The notes beneath the pieces are model-generated. The model was not told where the DNA came from. It was given only the letters and a program-made list of their open reading frames with translations, and made no database searches. The position numbers and the translations under genes are program-made. A stretch of DNA of 33,357 nucleotides, from NCBI GenBank assembly GCA_910578825.1, contig CAJTSB010000027.1, forward strand, positions 1 through 33,357, read 5' to 3'. The DNA is from an uncultured Lachnospiraceae bacterium (GTDB lineage: Bacteria; Bacillota; Clostridia; Lachnospirales; Lachnospiraceae). Shown here in pieces: positions 15,749-23,979 of this stretch. Positions within the stretch are counted from its first letter, which is position 1. Each line of letters begins with the position of its first letter.

Positions 15749-15991
15749 ATGGTTAAGATCAGATTAAAGAGAATGGGACAGAAGAAAGCTCCTTTCTATA
15801 GAATTGTCGTTGCTGACTCCAGATCTCCCAGAGATGGAAGATTTATTGAGGAAATCGGAACTTATGATCCTACAAAAGATCCGAGTGAATTCCATGTAAA
15901 TGAGGAAGCAGCAAAGAAGTGGCTGGCAAATGGCGCTCAGACCACAGAGACAGTAGGGAAGATCTTCAAAGCAGCCGGCATCGAGAAATAA
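15749..15991 (+). CDS. rpsP: 30S ribosomal protein bS16
   Basis: Small ribosomal subunit assembly protein of 80 residues. The N-terminus MVKIRLKRMGQKKAPFYRIV and the following ADSRSPRDGRFIEEIGTYDP are diagnostic for S16. AGGAGGTGA (15735-15743) is a strong ribosome site. It is followed after 18 nt by khpA. Confidence 0.97.
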   Translation: MVKIRLKRMGQKKAPFYRIVVADSRSPRDGRFIEEIGTYDPTKDPSEFHVNEEAAKKWLANGAQTTETVGKIFKAAGIEK

Positions 15992-16009
15992 TTTTCGTGA
16001 GGTGACGTA

Positions 16010-16240
16010 ATGAAAGAGTTGATTGAGGTAATTGCGAAAGCTCTTGTGGATTACCCGGAAGAAGTTGCGGTTACGGAGACTGAGAATGACAAGGCAATTG
16101 TCTTGGAATTACGCGTTGCCCAGACAGACATGGGAAAAGTAATCGGAAAGCAGGGACGAATCGCAAAAGCAATTCGTGCGGTTGTGAAAGCAGCAGCAGC
16201 CAGGAGTGACAAAAAAGTTATTGTCGATATTGTACAATAA
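16010..16240 (+). CDS. khpA: KH-domain RNA-binding protein KhpA
   Basis: Small RNA-binding protein of 76 residues (YlqC family), in other Firmicutes a partner of KhpB/Jag in post-transcriptional control linked to cell size and division. The single KH domain carries the GKVIGKQGR loop (GxxG type) near residue 43. It lies between rpsP and rimM, its usual place. A hairpin terminator follows its stop. Confidence 0.93.
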   Translation: MKELIEVIAKALVDYPEEVAVTETENDKAIVLELRVAQTDMGKVIGKQGRIAKAIRAVVKAAAARSDKKVIVDIVQ

Positions 16241-16248
16241 CAAATAGT

Positions 16249-16299
16249 AAAAAAGGCGGTCGTAGAATGAAAAGAAATTCAGCAGCGGCAGCCTTTTTT
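16249..16299 (+). terminator. Terminator between khpA and rimM
   Basis: AAAAAAGGC-GGTCGT (from 16249) pairs with GCGGCAGCCTTTTTT (ending 16299). The stem is long with one G-A mismatch, and six T residues close it. It divides the operon internally, so rimM-trmD may receive reduced read-through. Confidence 0.78.
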
Positions 16300-16308
16300 G
16301 TCTTATCG

Positions 16309-16346
16309 GAAAGGCCTTGTTACTCCAAAGCGTGAAGGCATCTTTC
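16309..16346 (+). other. Hairpin in the rimM leader
   Basis: GAAAGGCCTT (16309-16318) can pair with AAGGC-at-CTTTC (16335-16346), leaving a 16-nt loop. It lies 36 nt before the rimM start, just after the internal terminator. No clear promoter box is visible in 16300-16382. The function is unknown and could be chance. Confidence 0.3.
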
Positions 16347-16382
16347 TGAATAAGAGAAAAACAAATATCAAGGAGAAAGAGA

Positions 16383-16949
16383 ATGGAAGATTTATTGCAG
16401 GTGGGAGCTATCACTACGACCCACGGTGTCCGGGGAGAGGTTAAGGTATTTCCCATGACAGACGACGTCGGGCGTTTTAAGAAGTTAAAAAAGGTTCTGC
16501 TTGATACCGGAACAGGGTATCAGGAGCTGGAAATCTCACAGGTAAAATTCTTTAAAAACCTGGCAATCTTAAAGTTTAAGGGCATTGATAATATCAATGA
16601 TGTTGAGAAGTATAAGGGTAGAGGGCTCTACGTGACGAGGGAAAATGCGGTAAAATGTGAAAAAGACGAGTATTTTATTGCAGATTTAATCGGGATAACG
16701 GTTGAGACGGATCAAAAAGAGCCCCTGGGCGAGCTTACAGACGTGATCCAGACCGGGGCGAACGACGTCTATGTGGTGCGTGTTGCGGAAGATTCTCCCT
16801 ATGTGGACAGAGTAGCGGGCAAGAAAAAAGAACTCCTTCTGCCGGCAATCCGTGAATGTATCTATAAGGTGGATATGCAGGCAAAAACGATGCAGGTACA
16901 TTTGATGCCAGGGTTGCTGGAAGATGTTAAGAAAGGGGAACATGCATGA
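16383..16949 (+). CDS. rimM: Ribosome maturation factor RimM
   Basis: Assists assembly of the 30S head domain by binding uS19. The 188 residues begin LLQVGAITTTHGVRGEVKVFP, the conserved RimM N-terminal barrel. A PRC-barrel domain follows (DEYFIADLIGITV to the C-terminus) with the family motif ELLLPAIRECI. AAGGAG lies upstream of the ATG. Its stop overlaps the trmD start (ATGA), so the two are translationally coupled. Confidence 0.95.
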   Translation: MEDLLQVGAITTTHGVRGEVKVFPMTDDVGRFKKLKKVLLDTGTGYQELEISQVKFFKNLAILKFKGIDNINDVEKYKGRGLYVTRENAVKCEKDEYFIADLIGITVETDQKEPLGELTDVIQTGANDVYVVRVAEDSPYVDRVAGKKKELLLPAIRECIYKVDMQAKTMQVHLMPGLLEDVKKGEHA

Positions 16950-17674
16950 ATTTTTATATACTCACTTTGTTTCCGCAGATGGTGGAAGAGGGGCTCTGTA
17001 CCAGCATTATTGGACGCGCAAAAGACGCAGGGATTTTGCAGATTGAGACGGTGAATATCCGTGATTACTCTGCGAGCAAGCATCACAAGGTAGATGATTA
17101 TCCTTATGGCGGGGGAGCCGGTATGCTGATGCAGGCACAGCCGGTATACGATGCCTGGAGAGCGGTGGTAGAGCGCATCGGAAAAAAACCTCGTTGTATT
17201 TATGTGACGCCGCAGGGCAGTGTATTTAAGCAGCAGAAGGCGAAGGAACTTGCACTGGAAGAAGATTTGATTCTTCTCTGTGGTCATTATGAGGGAATTG
17301 ACGAGCGCGTTCTGGAGGAGATTGTCACAGATTATCTGTCCATTGGGGATTATGTGCTCACCGGTGGGGAGCTGCCGGCAATGGTAATGGTGGATGCGAT
17401 TTCCAGAATGGTTCCGGGCGTGTTGAGTAATCAGGAATCCGGCATGGCGGAATCTTTTGAGGGAAATTTGCTTGAGTATCCGCAGTATTCCCGGCCGGAA
17501 GAATGGAGAGGGAAGAAGGTGCCGCCAATTTTGTTGTCCGGTCATCATAAGAATGTAGAGATTTGGCGCAGACAGCAATCGATTTTGCGTACGAAAGAGC
17601 GTCGTCCGGATTTACTGGAAGGAGCGCAGCTTACAAAACAGGAAATGGAATGGTTAAAGGGAGATAAGTTCTGA
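16946..17674 (+). CDS. trmD: tRNA (guanine-37-N1) methyltransferase TrmD
   Basis: Methylates G37 next to the anticodon in tRNAs with G36, preventing frameshifting. The 242 residues show the SPOUT trefoil-knot motifs LCGHYEGIDERV and DYVLTGGELPAMVMVDAISR, plus the N-terminal MNFYILTLFPQMVEE. It overlaps rimM by 4 nt. rplS, which normally follows trmD, is not present. The terminator stem begins inside its last codons. Confidence 0.97.
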   Translation: MNFYILTLFPQMVEEGLCTSIIGRAKDAGILQIETVNIRDYSASKHHKVDDYPYGGGAGMLMQAQPVYDAWRAVVERIGKKPRCIYVTPQGSVFKQQKAKELALEEDLILLCGHYEGIDERVLEEIVTDYLSIGDYVLTGGELPAMVMVDAISRMVPGVLSNQESGMAESFEGNLLEYPQYSRPEEWRGKKVPPILLSGHHKNVEIWRRQQSILRTKERRPDLLEGAQLTKQEMEWLKGDKF

Positions 17675-17690
17675 AGGCTTATCTCCCTTT
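17656..17690 (+). terminator. Terminator overlapping the trmD stop codon
   Basis: A perfect 13-bp stem, AAAGGGAGATAAG (17656-17668) with CTTATCTCCCTTT (17678-17690). The 9-nt loop contains the TGA stop (17672-17674). The following sequence is moderately T-rich (GTTAATTCTTG). The last codons of trmD double as the ascending arm. Confidence 0.75.
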
Positions 17691-17772
17691 GTTAATTCTT
17701 GATTAAATTATTGTGTTTTTCCCTGTTTTTAGGGAAATTCTGCACGATAGTTCTTCGGCAGGGTATTTTTGG

Positions 17773-17788
17773 TCAGGCTTTTGCCTGA
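17773..17788 (-). other. Hairpin spanning the antiporter stop codon
   Basis: TCAGGC and GCCTGA form a palindrome with a 4-nt loop at 17773-17788, including the TGA of the minus-strand antiporter gene. A second hairpin, TTTCCCT/AGGGAAA, lies further down around 17714-17733. Neither is followed by a T-tract on the minus strand, so the terminator role is uncertain. Confidence 0.35.
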
Positions 17789-19440
17789 TGTTGAAACAAG
17801 TTGGTTTTGCGGATAATTAGCAATGTTACAAGCATTAGTACAATGGCAATCGGCAGTGTGATGATTGCGTTTGGCACAAAACCGGCAATCAGGTAACTTA
17901 CAAAGCTAACGCCTGCCACTGTGATGGCATAGGGAAGCTGTGTCGAGACATGCGTCACATGGTTGCATTGCGCTCCCGCACTCGCCATGATTGTCGTGTC
18001 AGAAATCGGTGAGCAGTGGTCTCCGCATACGGCGCCAGCCATACATGCTGCAACACAGATAACGCCGAGCGGGTTGTCCAATGGGAATACGGCAAGCGTA
18101 ATCGGAATCAGGATACCGAAAGTTCCCCAGGAAGTACCCGTTGCAAATGCCAGAAATGCACCGATTAAAAATACGATTGCCGGCAGGAATGCCTGAAAAC
18201 TGCCAGCGGAACCTTTGACCATGGCTTCCACAAATTCTTTTGCACCGAGAGAATCGGTCATTGCCTTTAAACTCCAGGCAAATGTCAGAATCAGGATAGC
18301 CGGAACCATGGATTTGAATCCTTCCGGAATGCTTTCTGCAAGCTCCTTGAACTTAATGGAGCGACGGATTAAATAGTAAACGACTGTGATAATCAACGCC
18401 ACAGAAGAGCCGAGCATCAATCCGATAGAGGCGTCTGAATTGGAGAATGCGTCTACAAAATTTGCACCCTCGAAAAATCCGCCGGAGTAAATCATGCCGA
18501 TCACACAGGAGACGATCAATACAACAATTGGAAGGAGCAGATCAATGACCTTTCCGTTGGGATTGCCGGATTCTGCGGCTGCATTTGCATAATCTTTCAT
18601 ACCGGAGAAAATATCGCCTTTCTCCCTGGCATTTTTCTCATGTGACGCCATGGGACCATAGTCCATACCGGTCAATGCGAGGAAAATCATCATGATAATT
18701 GTCAGCAATGCATAGAAGTTAAAGGGGATCGTACGGATAAACAGATAAAGGCCGTTGCCGTCTTCCACGTAACTCGATACTGCCGCAGCCCAGGAGGATA
18801 CCGGGGCGATAATACAGATGGGAGCGGCCGTTGCATCAATCACATATGCAAGCTTTGCCCGTGAAACCTTGCTGTTGTCTGAGACGGGGCGCATAACGCT
18901 GCCTACGGTCAGGCAGTTGAAGTAATCGTCAATAAAAATCAACACACCCAAGGCAATGGTGGCAAGCTGCGCGCCGGCTCTTGTCTTAATGTGACTGGAG
19001 GCCCAGCGTCCGAATGCAGCGGAACCGCCCGCCTTGTTCATCATTGTAACCATGATTCCAAGAATAACCAGGAATACAAGGATACCAACATTGTAGGCGT
19101 TTGCAAGCACGGAAACGATGCCGTCGTTGAATACATGCGTCAGCGTGCCCTCGAAACTGAAATTGGAATAGAGCAGACCGCCGATTACGATTCCCACGAA
19201 CAGCGAGGAGTAGACCTCCTTGGTAATCAGGGCAAGTCCGATTGCGATAACAGGTGGAAGAAGTGACCAGGCGGTCTTGTAAAACATGCTGGGGTTCTCC
19301 ACAGTGCCGTCCCCGGTTGCGTATGCTATGGCAGGAAAGAGGAGTAACGCAATGGAACAGAAAAGCAGCAATTTTGCAATTTTCTTTCCACGGATACCGG
19401 ATATCCTGGCCTTCCCCTGGGTGTTTTGATTGTTTTTCAT
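17773..19440 (-). CDS. NhaC-family Na+/H+ antiporter
   Basis: Polytopic inner-membrane transporter of 555 residues, predicted to exchange Na+ for H+ or to carry organic acids or amino acids as related NhaC proteins do. It shows many hydrophobic segments, IDDYFNCLTVGSVMRPVSD near residue 180, GTSWGTFGILIPI, and GAVCGDHCSPISDTTIMASA with THVSTQLPYA near the C-terminus, all typical of the family. An N-terminal basic segment is followed by a signal-like hydrophobic helix. GAGAGG lies before the ATG. It lies 57 nt downstream of asnA on the same strand, separated by a hairpin. Substrate cannot be read from sequence. Confidence 0.88.
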   Translation of the reverse strand: MKNNQNTQGKARISGIRGKKIAKLLLFCSIALLLFPAIAYATGDGTVENPSMFYKTAWSLLPPVIAIGLALITKEVYSSLFVGIVIGGLLYSNFSFEGTLTHVFNDGIVSVLANAYNVGILVFLVILGIMVTMMNKAGGSAAFGRWASSHIKTRAGAQLATIALGVLIFIDDYFNCLTVGSVMRPVSDNSKVSRAKLAYVIDATAAPICIIAPVSSWAAAVSSYVEDGNGLYLFIRTIPFNFYALLTIIMMIFLALTGMDYGPMASHEKNAREKGDIFSGMKDYANAAAESGNPNGKVIDLLLPIVVLIVSCVIGMIYSGGFFEGANFVDAFSNSDASIGLMLGSSVALIITVVYYLIRRSIKFKELAESIPEGFKSMVPAILILTFAWSLKAMTDSLGAKEFVEAMVKGSAGSFQAFLPAIVFLIGAFLAFATGTSWGTFGILIPITLAVFPLDNPLGVICVAACMAGAVCGDHCSPISDTTIMASAGAQCNHVTHVSTQLPYAITVAGVSFVSYLIAGFVPNAIITLPIAIVLMLVTLLIIRKTNLFQHQAKA

Positions 19441-19469
19441 CTTATGTCCTCTCTTTCTCCCCTAAAGGG

Positions 19470-19488
19470 AAAAGGGTTTATTAAACCC
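19470..19488 (-). terminator. Weak terminator or attenuator between asnA and the antiporter gene
   Basis: The palindrome GGGTTTATTAAACCC (19474-19488) forms a short hairpin. On the minus strand it is followed by TTTT (19473-19470). The short T-tract suggests partial termination, with read-through into the antiporter gene. Confidence 0.5.
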
Positions 19489-19497
19489 TGGTTTAAT

Positions 19498-20508
19498 TTA
19501 TAGTAAGTGAATCCCGTGCTTTTCAGCTTCCCTGGAAATCTCATCTTTCCAGAGAGAGGATTGTACTTCTCCAATATGAGCCTTGCGCAGGAAGAACATA
19601 CAGATTCTGGACTGTCCAATACCGCCGCCAATTGTAAGTGGCAATTCTCCTTCCAGAATGGATTTCTGAAATGGCAGCTCTCTGCGCTGTGGGCATCCTG
19701 CTTTCTCAAGCTGAGACGCCAGAGAATTTTCGTCCACGCGGATACCCATGGAGGACAGCTCTAAAGCGATGTCCAGCACCGGGTAGTAGACAACGATATC
19801 GGCGTTCAAAGCCCAGTCGTCATAGTCCGGCGCCCTGCCGTCATGCGGTTCCCCGGATTTCAGCTTATCTCCAATCTGCATGATGCAGGCGGCGCCTTTT
19901 TCCTTGCAGATAAGATATTCGCGTTCCTTCGGCGTGGACTGCGGGTACATATCCTCTAACTCTCCTGTAGTGATAAAGAAAATATCATGTGGGAGAATTT
20001 CTTCTATGTAATCGTACTGAATTGCCATATATTTTTCCGTCTTGCGCAGCACCTTGTAAACGATGCGCACGGTTTCCTTCAAAAAGTCAAGGTTGCGCTC
20101 CTGTCTGGAAATAATTTTTTCCCAATCCCACTGGTCAACAAAAATAGAATGAATATTGTCGGTGATTTCGTCGCGACGAATGGCGTTCATATCGGTATAA
20201 AGACCTTCGCCCATGGAAAAACCGTATTTCTTCAGCGCGTAGCGTTTCCATTTTGCCAGCGAATGTACAATCTCGGCTGTCTTTTCCTCCTGCTCTTTGA
20301 TACCGAAGGCTACAGGGCGTTCCACGCCGTTTAAGTTGTCGTTTAGGCCGGAATCCGGGTCAACGAACAGCGGAGCGGATACGCGTTGTAAGTTCAGGCG
20401 TTCCGACAGCAGGTTCTGGAAGAAGTCTTTGACGGTCTTGATCGCAACCTGTGTGTCGTGAAGGCTCAGAGCAGATGCATAATTTTGTGGTATAATTAAA
20501 TGTTCCAT
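19498..20508 (-). CDS. asnA: Aspartate-ammonia ligase (asparagine synthetase A)
   Basis: Makes asparagine from aspartate, ammonia and ATP through an aspartyl-AMP intermediate, on a class II aminoacyl-tRNA synthetase fold. The protein shows PLFVDPDSGLNDNL, FSMGEGLYTDMNAIRRDE, VDQWDWEK and the C-terminal class II motif GGGIGQSRICMFFLRKAHIGE. Start chosen at 20508, where AAGGAG (20520-20515) lies 6 nt upstream and MEHLIIPQNY opens the protein as in the family. The upstream in-frame ATG at 20562 falls between the -10 and -35 boxes. Length is 336 residues. Confidence 0.96.
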   Translation of the reverse strand: MEHLIIPQNYASALSLHDTQVAIKTVKDFFQNLLSERLNLQRVSAPLFVDPDSGLNDNLNGVERPVAFGIKEQEEKTAEIVHSLAKWKRYALKKYGFSMGEGLYTDMNAIRRDEITDNIHSIFVDQWDWEKIISRQERNLDFLKETVRIVYKVLRKTEKYMAIQYDYIEEILPHDIFFITTGELEDMYPQSTPKEREYLICKEKGAACIMQIGDKLKSGEPHDGRAPDYDDWALNADIVVYYPVLDIALELSSMGIRVDENSLASQLEKAGCPQRRELPFQKSILEGELPLTIGGGIGQSRICMFFLRKAHIGEVQSSLWKDEISREAEKHGIHLL

Positions 20509-20544
20509 AGCATTCTCCTTAATATGGTAGATTTTATTTCTTCC

Positions 20545-20573
20545 ATTATATCTTTGCAGCAATGTTTTTTCAA
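20545..20573 (-). promoter_or_regulatory. Promoter of asnA
   Basis: On the minus strand, TTGAAA (20573-20568), a 17-nt spacer and a perfect TATAAT (20550-20545). Transcription starts near 20538, about 30 nt before the asnA ATG. It confirms the shorter asnA start. Confidence 0.82.
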
Positions 20574-20640
20574 TAAGGAAGTTGTAGTTTTTGCTGATAT
20601 ATGAGAGAATAGTAATAGTCAGGTTTACAGGAGGATTGGA

Positions 20641-22632
20641 ATGGAAAAATTACATTTTGGGGTAGATTATTATCCAGAGCACTGGGAGCGGGAACGCTGG
20701 GATACGGATGCAGCGTTGATGCAGAAGATGGGGATTCAGATGGTGCGCATGGCGGAGTTTTCGTGGCATAAGCTGCAGCCAGCGGAAGATATATTTGATT
20801 TTGGATGGCTGGATGAGGCGATTGAATTATTGGGAAAATACGGAATTTACACAATTGTCGGAACGCCTACGGCGGCGCCGCCTGCCTGGATGATTCACAA
20901 ACATCCCGATATTCTTCCCGTTGACCGCCAGGGGCGTGTCCGTGGGTTCGGAGGCAGACACCATGACTGCCAGTCCAATCCCGTTTATCGCGAATATATT
21001 CGTAAACTTGTGACACAGATGGCAAAACATTATGGCGATAATCCTTATGTCATCGGCTGGCAGCCGGACAATGAACTGGGAAACAGCCATCAGGAACTCT
21101 GTACCTGTGACCATTGCAGGCAGCGGTTTCAGGCGTGGCTGCGAAAGAAGTATGGCACGACAGCGGCATTGAATCAATCCTGGGGAACTGCATTCTGGAG
21201 TCAGGAATACAACGATTTTGCAGAAGTGCCTGCCCCGAGGCTTACCGTAACAGGGGAAAATCCCTCTGCAATGCTGGACTGGAAACGATTTTGCTCTGAT
21301 TTGATTGTGGATTTTACAGGGGAACAGACAGAGATTATTCGAACATATGCAAAGAATCAATTTATCACGCACAATTATATGGGATTTGCAGATAAGGTAA
21401 ACTATTATAAGCTGGGAGAACTTCTGGACTTTGTTTCCCACGACCAGTACCCGGGAGGGTTCTACTTGCCTGAGACGCCGCATGAGAAAAATCATATTTT
21501 GGCGGCGACATTAGATGTGGTGCGCAGCTATAAGAATCAGCCGTTTTGGATCATGGAACAGCAGTCCGGCATCACAGGTTGGGAGACAATGGGCAGAGCG
21601 CCGGAACCGGGGCAGCTTTCCGCGTGGGCAATGCAGTCGATTGCGCACGGCGCGGATGCGGTTGTCTTCTTTCGCTGGCGAACATGCGCGATGGGAACGG
21701 AGCAGTATTGGCATGGAATTTTGCCACACAGTGGAAATCCCGGGCGGAGATATGAAGAATTGCAGGAATTTATTCATGAAATGCAACCTTTGATGGACAA
21801 CCTGCAAAATAGTATGATAAAATCAGAGGCAGGAATCGTCTTTTCTTTTGAGCAGGAGTACGCATTTCAAATCCAACCGCATCACAGGGATTTAAGTTAT
21901 ACCGGACAGATTCAGAAATATTACCGGGCTCTTTATGAGCAAAACATTCCGGTGGATTTTGTGCCGGCGGACGGTGATTTTCAGAAATATCGGCTGCTGA
22001 TCGCACCGCTGCAATATTTAATGTCTCCGGAATTGGAAGACAAGTACATGGAATATGTCAGACAGGGCGGGCATCTGGTGTTGACGATGCGAACGGGCGT
22101 GAAGGATATGAACAACCTCTGTATGACGGAGTTCGAACTTCCCGGCAGACTCAGCCAGCTGGCAGGTGTGGAGGTGTTGGATTACGATTGTCTCAGGGAT
22201 GACGAGGTAAATGTCCTGTTTGAAGGAGAAAGCCTGCAGGCGTATATCTGGAGCGATTTGATGCGCCTTTTGCCCGGGACGAAGGTTCTTGCGAGTTATA
22301 ACAGCCAGTTTTACGCAGGAGAGCCTTGCGTGACGGAACATTCCTATGGAAAGGGGATTTGTTATTACGTAGGAACCCAGCCAGGGGATGTGCTGATGGA
22401 TAAATTTATGGCGCAGATTTGCAGGAAAGCCGGCGTGAATTCGATATTACCGCCGGTGGCAGAGGTCGAATGTACCATACGGGAAAATGACAAAGAGCGT
22501 TTTCTTTTTGTGATAAATCATGCGAGAGAGACGAAGAATTATCAGGTTTTGCAAGGGTGGAAACTGATAAAGGGAAGACAGGTGGGAAGCCTGGAGGCGT
22601 TTGAGACACAGATTTTGAGCAAACAGAAGTGA
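20641..22632 (+). CDS. GH42 beta-galactosidase
   Basis: Retaining glycoside hydrolase of family 42, releasing galactose from beta-galactosides. It has no signal peptide, so it is probably cytoplasmic. The 663 residues contain GVDYYPEHW at the start, the acid/base Glu145 in WQPDNELG, and the nucleophile Glu306 in WIMEQQSG. The Cys cluster C110, C154, C156, C159 corresponds to the structural zinc site of some GH42 enzymes. A trimerisation domain (about 400-600) and a small C-terminal beta domain follow. Many relatives have WQIDNE or WQVDNE; here the residue is Pro. ACAGGAGGA precedes the ATG. It is divergent from asnA. No sugar transporter is adjacent. Confidence 0.95.
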   Translation: MEKLHFGVDYYPEHWERERWDTDAALMQKMGIQMVRMAEFSWHKLQPAEDIFDFGWLDEAIELLGKYGIYTIVGTPTAAPPAWMIHKHPDILPVDRQGRVRGFGGRHHDCQSNPVYREYIRKLVTQMAKHYGDNPYVIGWQPDNELGNSHQELCTCDHCRQRFQAWLRKKYGTTAALNQSWGTAFWSQEYNDFAEVPAPRLTVTGENPSAMLDWKRFCSDLIVDFTGEQTEIIRTYAKNQFITHNYMGFADKVNYYKLGELLDFVSHDQYPGGFYLPETPHEKNHILAATLDVVRSYKNQPFWIMEQQSGITGWETMGRAPEPGQLSAWAMQSIAHGADAVVFFRWRTCAMGTEQYWHGILPHSGNPGRRYEELQEFIHEMQPLMDNLQNSMIKSEAGIVFSFEQEYAFQIQPHHRDLSYTGQIQKYYRALYEQNIPVDFVPADGDFQKYRLLIAPLQYLMSPELEDKYMEYVRQGGHLVLTMRTGVKDMNNLCMTEFELPGRLSQLAGVEVLDYDCLRDDEVNVLFEGESLQAYIWSDLMRLLPGTKVLASYNSQFYAGEPCVTEHSYGKGICYYVGTQPGDVLMDKFMAQICRKAGVNSILPPVAEVECTIRENDKERFLFVINHARETKNYQVLQGWKLIKGRQVGSLEAFETQILSKQK

Positions 22633-22696
22633 AACGTTGGATGCAGCAATCAAGAAAAATAAAATCAATAATTAATAAAAAGAAAGGAACAGGAGT

Positions 22697-23089
22697 ATGA
22701 AACAGATTGTAAAGACAGCAGACAAGATTATGAAAGAGGCGAAAGCGTATACGGGCTGGAATTTTGTAGGCGCCGTAAAGGGCAATGCCTGCACGATACG
22801 GGCGGATCTTGCCAATGACGCGGACAAAAAGGTCAAAGTAATCATGGAGATTATCGCCAATGATGTGCATATCAAGGTCGTGGGAATGGATGAACGGTTT
22901 GATGAGCAAAGCGTGGAAATGGTTTATGGAAAACTGGATTTTCCAGTTGAGGTAGAAATCGGAAAAGGAAAATCTTTTCAGGTCAGTTACCATGAACCTT
23001 TGGGCGTACTGGAACACAGCGTCAAGGGCGTTATGGCAGAACGCGTTGTACCGATGGTGAATCTGATTGCGGGGATGCTGGAGGATTAA
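22697..23089 (+). CDS. Small conserved-looking hypothetical protein
   Basis: A 130-residue protein I do not recognise. It has no signal peptide or membrane segment. The pattern alternates charged and hydrophobic residues and looks like a compact alpha/beta fold: an N-terminal amphipathic helix (KQIVKTADKIMKEAKAY), beta-like stretches (IRADLAN, VKVIMEIIANDVHIKVVGM), then a C-terminal hydrophobic helix (VVPMVNLIAGML). AACAGGAG lies before the ATG. It starts 64 nt after the GH42 gene with no terminator between, so they may be co-transcribed. Confidence 0.75.
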   Translation: MKQIVKTADKIMKEAKAYTGWNFVGAVKGNACTIRADLANDADKKVKVIMEIIANDVHIKVVGMDERFDEQSVEMVYGKLDFPVEVEIGKGKSFQVSYHEPLGVLEHSVKGVMAERVVPMVNLIAGMLED

Positions 23090-23154
23090 CTGTTACGGAA
23101 AGCGGAGAAACTGTCTTATGAAGGATTTCTGAAATACGAACATGAAATATGGAA

Positions 23155-23187
23155 ATGAAAAACCGGAAAGCAGATGCTTTCCGGTTT
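23155..23187 (-). terminator. Terminator of tRNA-Arg(ACG)
   Basis: An 11-bp stem, AACCGGAAAGC (23161-23171) with GCTTTCCGGTT (23176-23186), has a 4-nt loop. On the minus strand the stem runs into TTTTTCATTT. It may also terminate the plus-strand gene ending at 23089. Confidence 0.8.
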
Positions 23188-23192
23188 CGTTA

Positions 23193-23266
23193 CGTGCGTG
23201 AGAAGATTCGAACTCCCGACACCTTGGTCCGTAGCCAAGTGCTCTATCCAGCTGAGCTACACACAC
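23193..23266 (-). tRNA. tRNA-Arg (anticodon ACG)
   Basis: Cloverleaf on the minus strand. Acceptor GTGTGTG pairs with CACGCAC (one T-G pair). The D arm contains TAGCTCAGCTGGATAGAGC, the anticodon stem is CTTGG/CCAAG around loop CTACGGA, and the T loop is TTCGAAT. CCA is not encoded. A34 would be deaminated to inosine to read CGN codons. Confidence 0.95.
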
Positions 23267-23294
23267 ATAATATTGTTCGTATCGAACGTTCTAT

Positions 23295-23323
23295 ATCTTA
23301 CATCAGTTTGTTACATTTGTCAA
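23295..23323 (-). promoter_or_regulatory. Promoter of tRNA-Arg(ACG)
   Basis: On the minus strand, TTGACA (23323-23318), a 17-nt spacer and TAAGAT (23300-23295), about 29 nt before the tRNA 5' end. Confidence 0.8.
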
Positions 23324-23466
23324 TAGATTTAAAAAAATTTTTCAAATAGTGATGAAAAAAATAAGATAATGTGATAAAATAAAAAACAGTTGATAAAATA
23401 TAGGACGAGTGTGGCGTCAGGAATCTGGAAGACGCGAACCGCCAGAAAAATAGTTAGGAGAACTTC

Positions 23467-23931
23467 ATGACAAGGCAGGAATTTTTGCAGGAGCTGCGAC
23501 TTGCACTGCAGGGACAGCTCAGCCAGACAGCAATCAATGAAAATATCCGTTATTACGATAATTATATTATGGAAGAAACACGCAAAGGCAGCAGTGAACA
23601 TGATGTGGTCAGTCGTTTGGGAAGCCCGCGGCTGATTGCCAGGACGCTGATTGATACGACGGATCCGTTTGGAAGGGCAGCGGGAGGCAGACATTATGCG
23701 GGAGACTATGAGCAGGCAGCGTCTGAGCGGAGATTTCATGTGGAGGACTCTGTAGACCGGGAGCCTCGAAATCTGCGGTTGTATTCATGGCTTGGAAAGT
23801 TTCTGTTGATTGCAGTTGCAATCCTGATTGTTGTGGTAGTGGCAAATGTGATTGCATTCCTGTTGCCGATATTAGTGCCGGTTATTGTCGGGTTTTTGAT
23901 ATATTCTCTGTTTTTTGGTAATAGAAGTTAA
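23467..23931 (+). CDS. HAAS/DUF1700-like membrane protein
   Basis: Membrane protein of 154 residues. The N-terminal 60 residues (MTRQEFLQELRLALQG, IRYYDNYIMEETRKG, VVSRLGSPRLIARTLI) match the HAAS signalling domain found in DUF1700 proteins. A charged linker follows, then a strongly hydrophobic C-terminus with one hairpin or two TM helices (about 110-150). HAAS proteins are usually encoded beside PadR regulators and DUF4097 proteins. Here the partner is instead the 758-residue CNBD-like protein, 48 nt downstream. TAGGAG lies before the ATG. Function unknown; a signalling or membrane-stress role is inference. Confidence 0.82.
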   Translation: MTRQEFLQELRLALQGQLSQTAINENIRYYDNYIMEETRKGSSEHDVVSRLGSPRLIARTLIDTTDPFGRAAGGRHYAGDYEQAASERRFHVEDSVDREPRNLRLYSWLGKFLLIAVAILIVVVVANVIAFLLPILVPVIVGFLIYSLFFGNRS

Positions 23932-23979
23932 GTGATTATCGTTCATATGGTGAAAATAAATGGGACGTAGGAGGAACGT

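Noticed and set aside
23324..23466. A promoter for the HAAS gene
   Set aside because: Several AT-rich -10-like boxes exist but none has a convincing -35. The leader hairpin around 23411-23452 is also too irregular to call.
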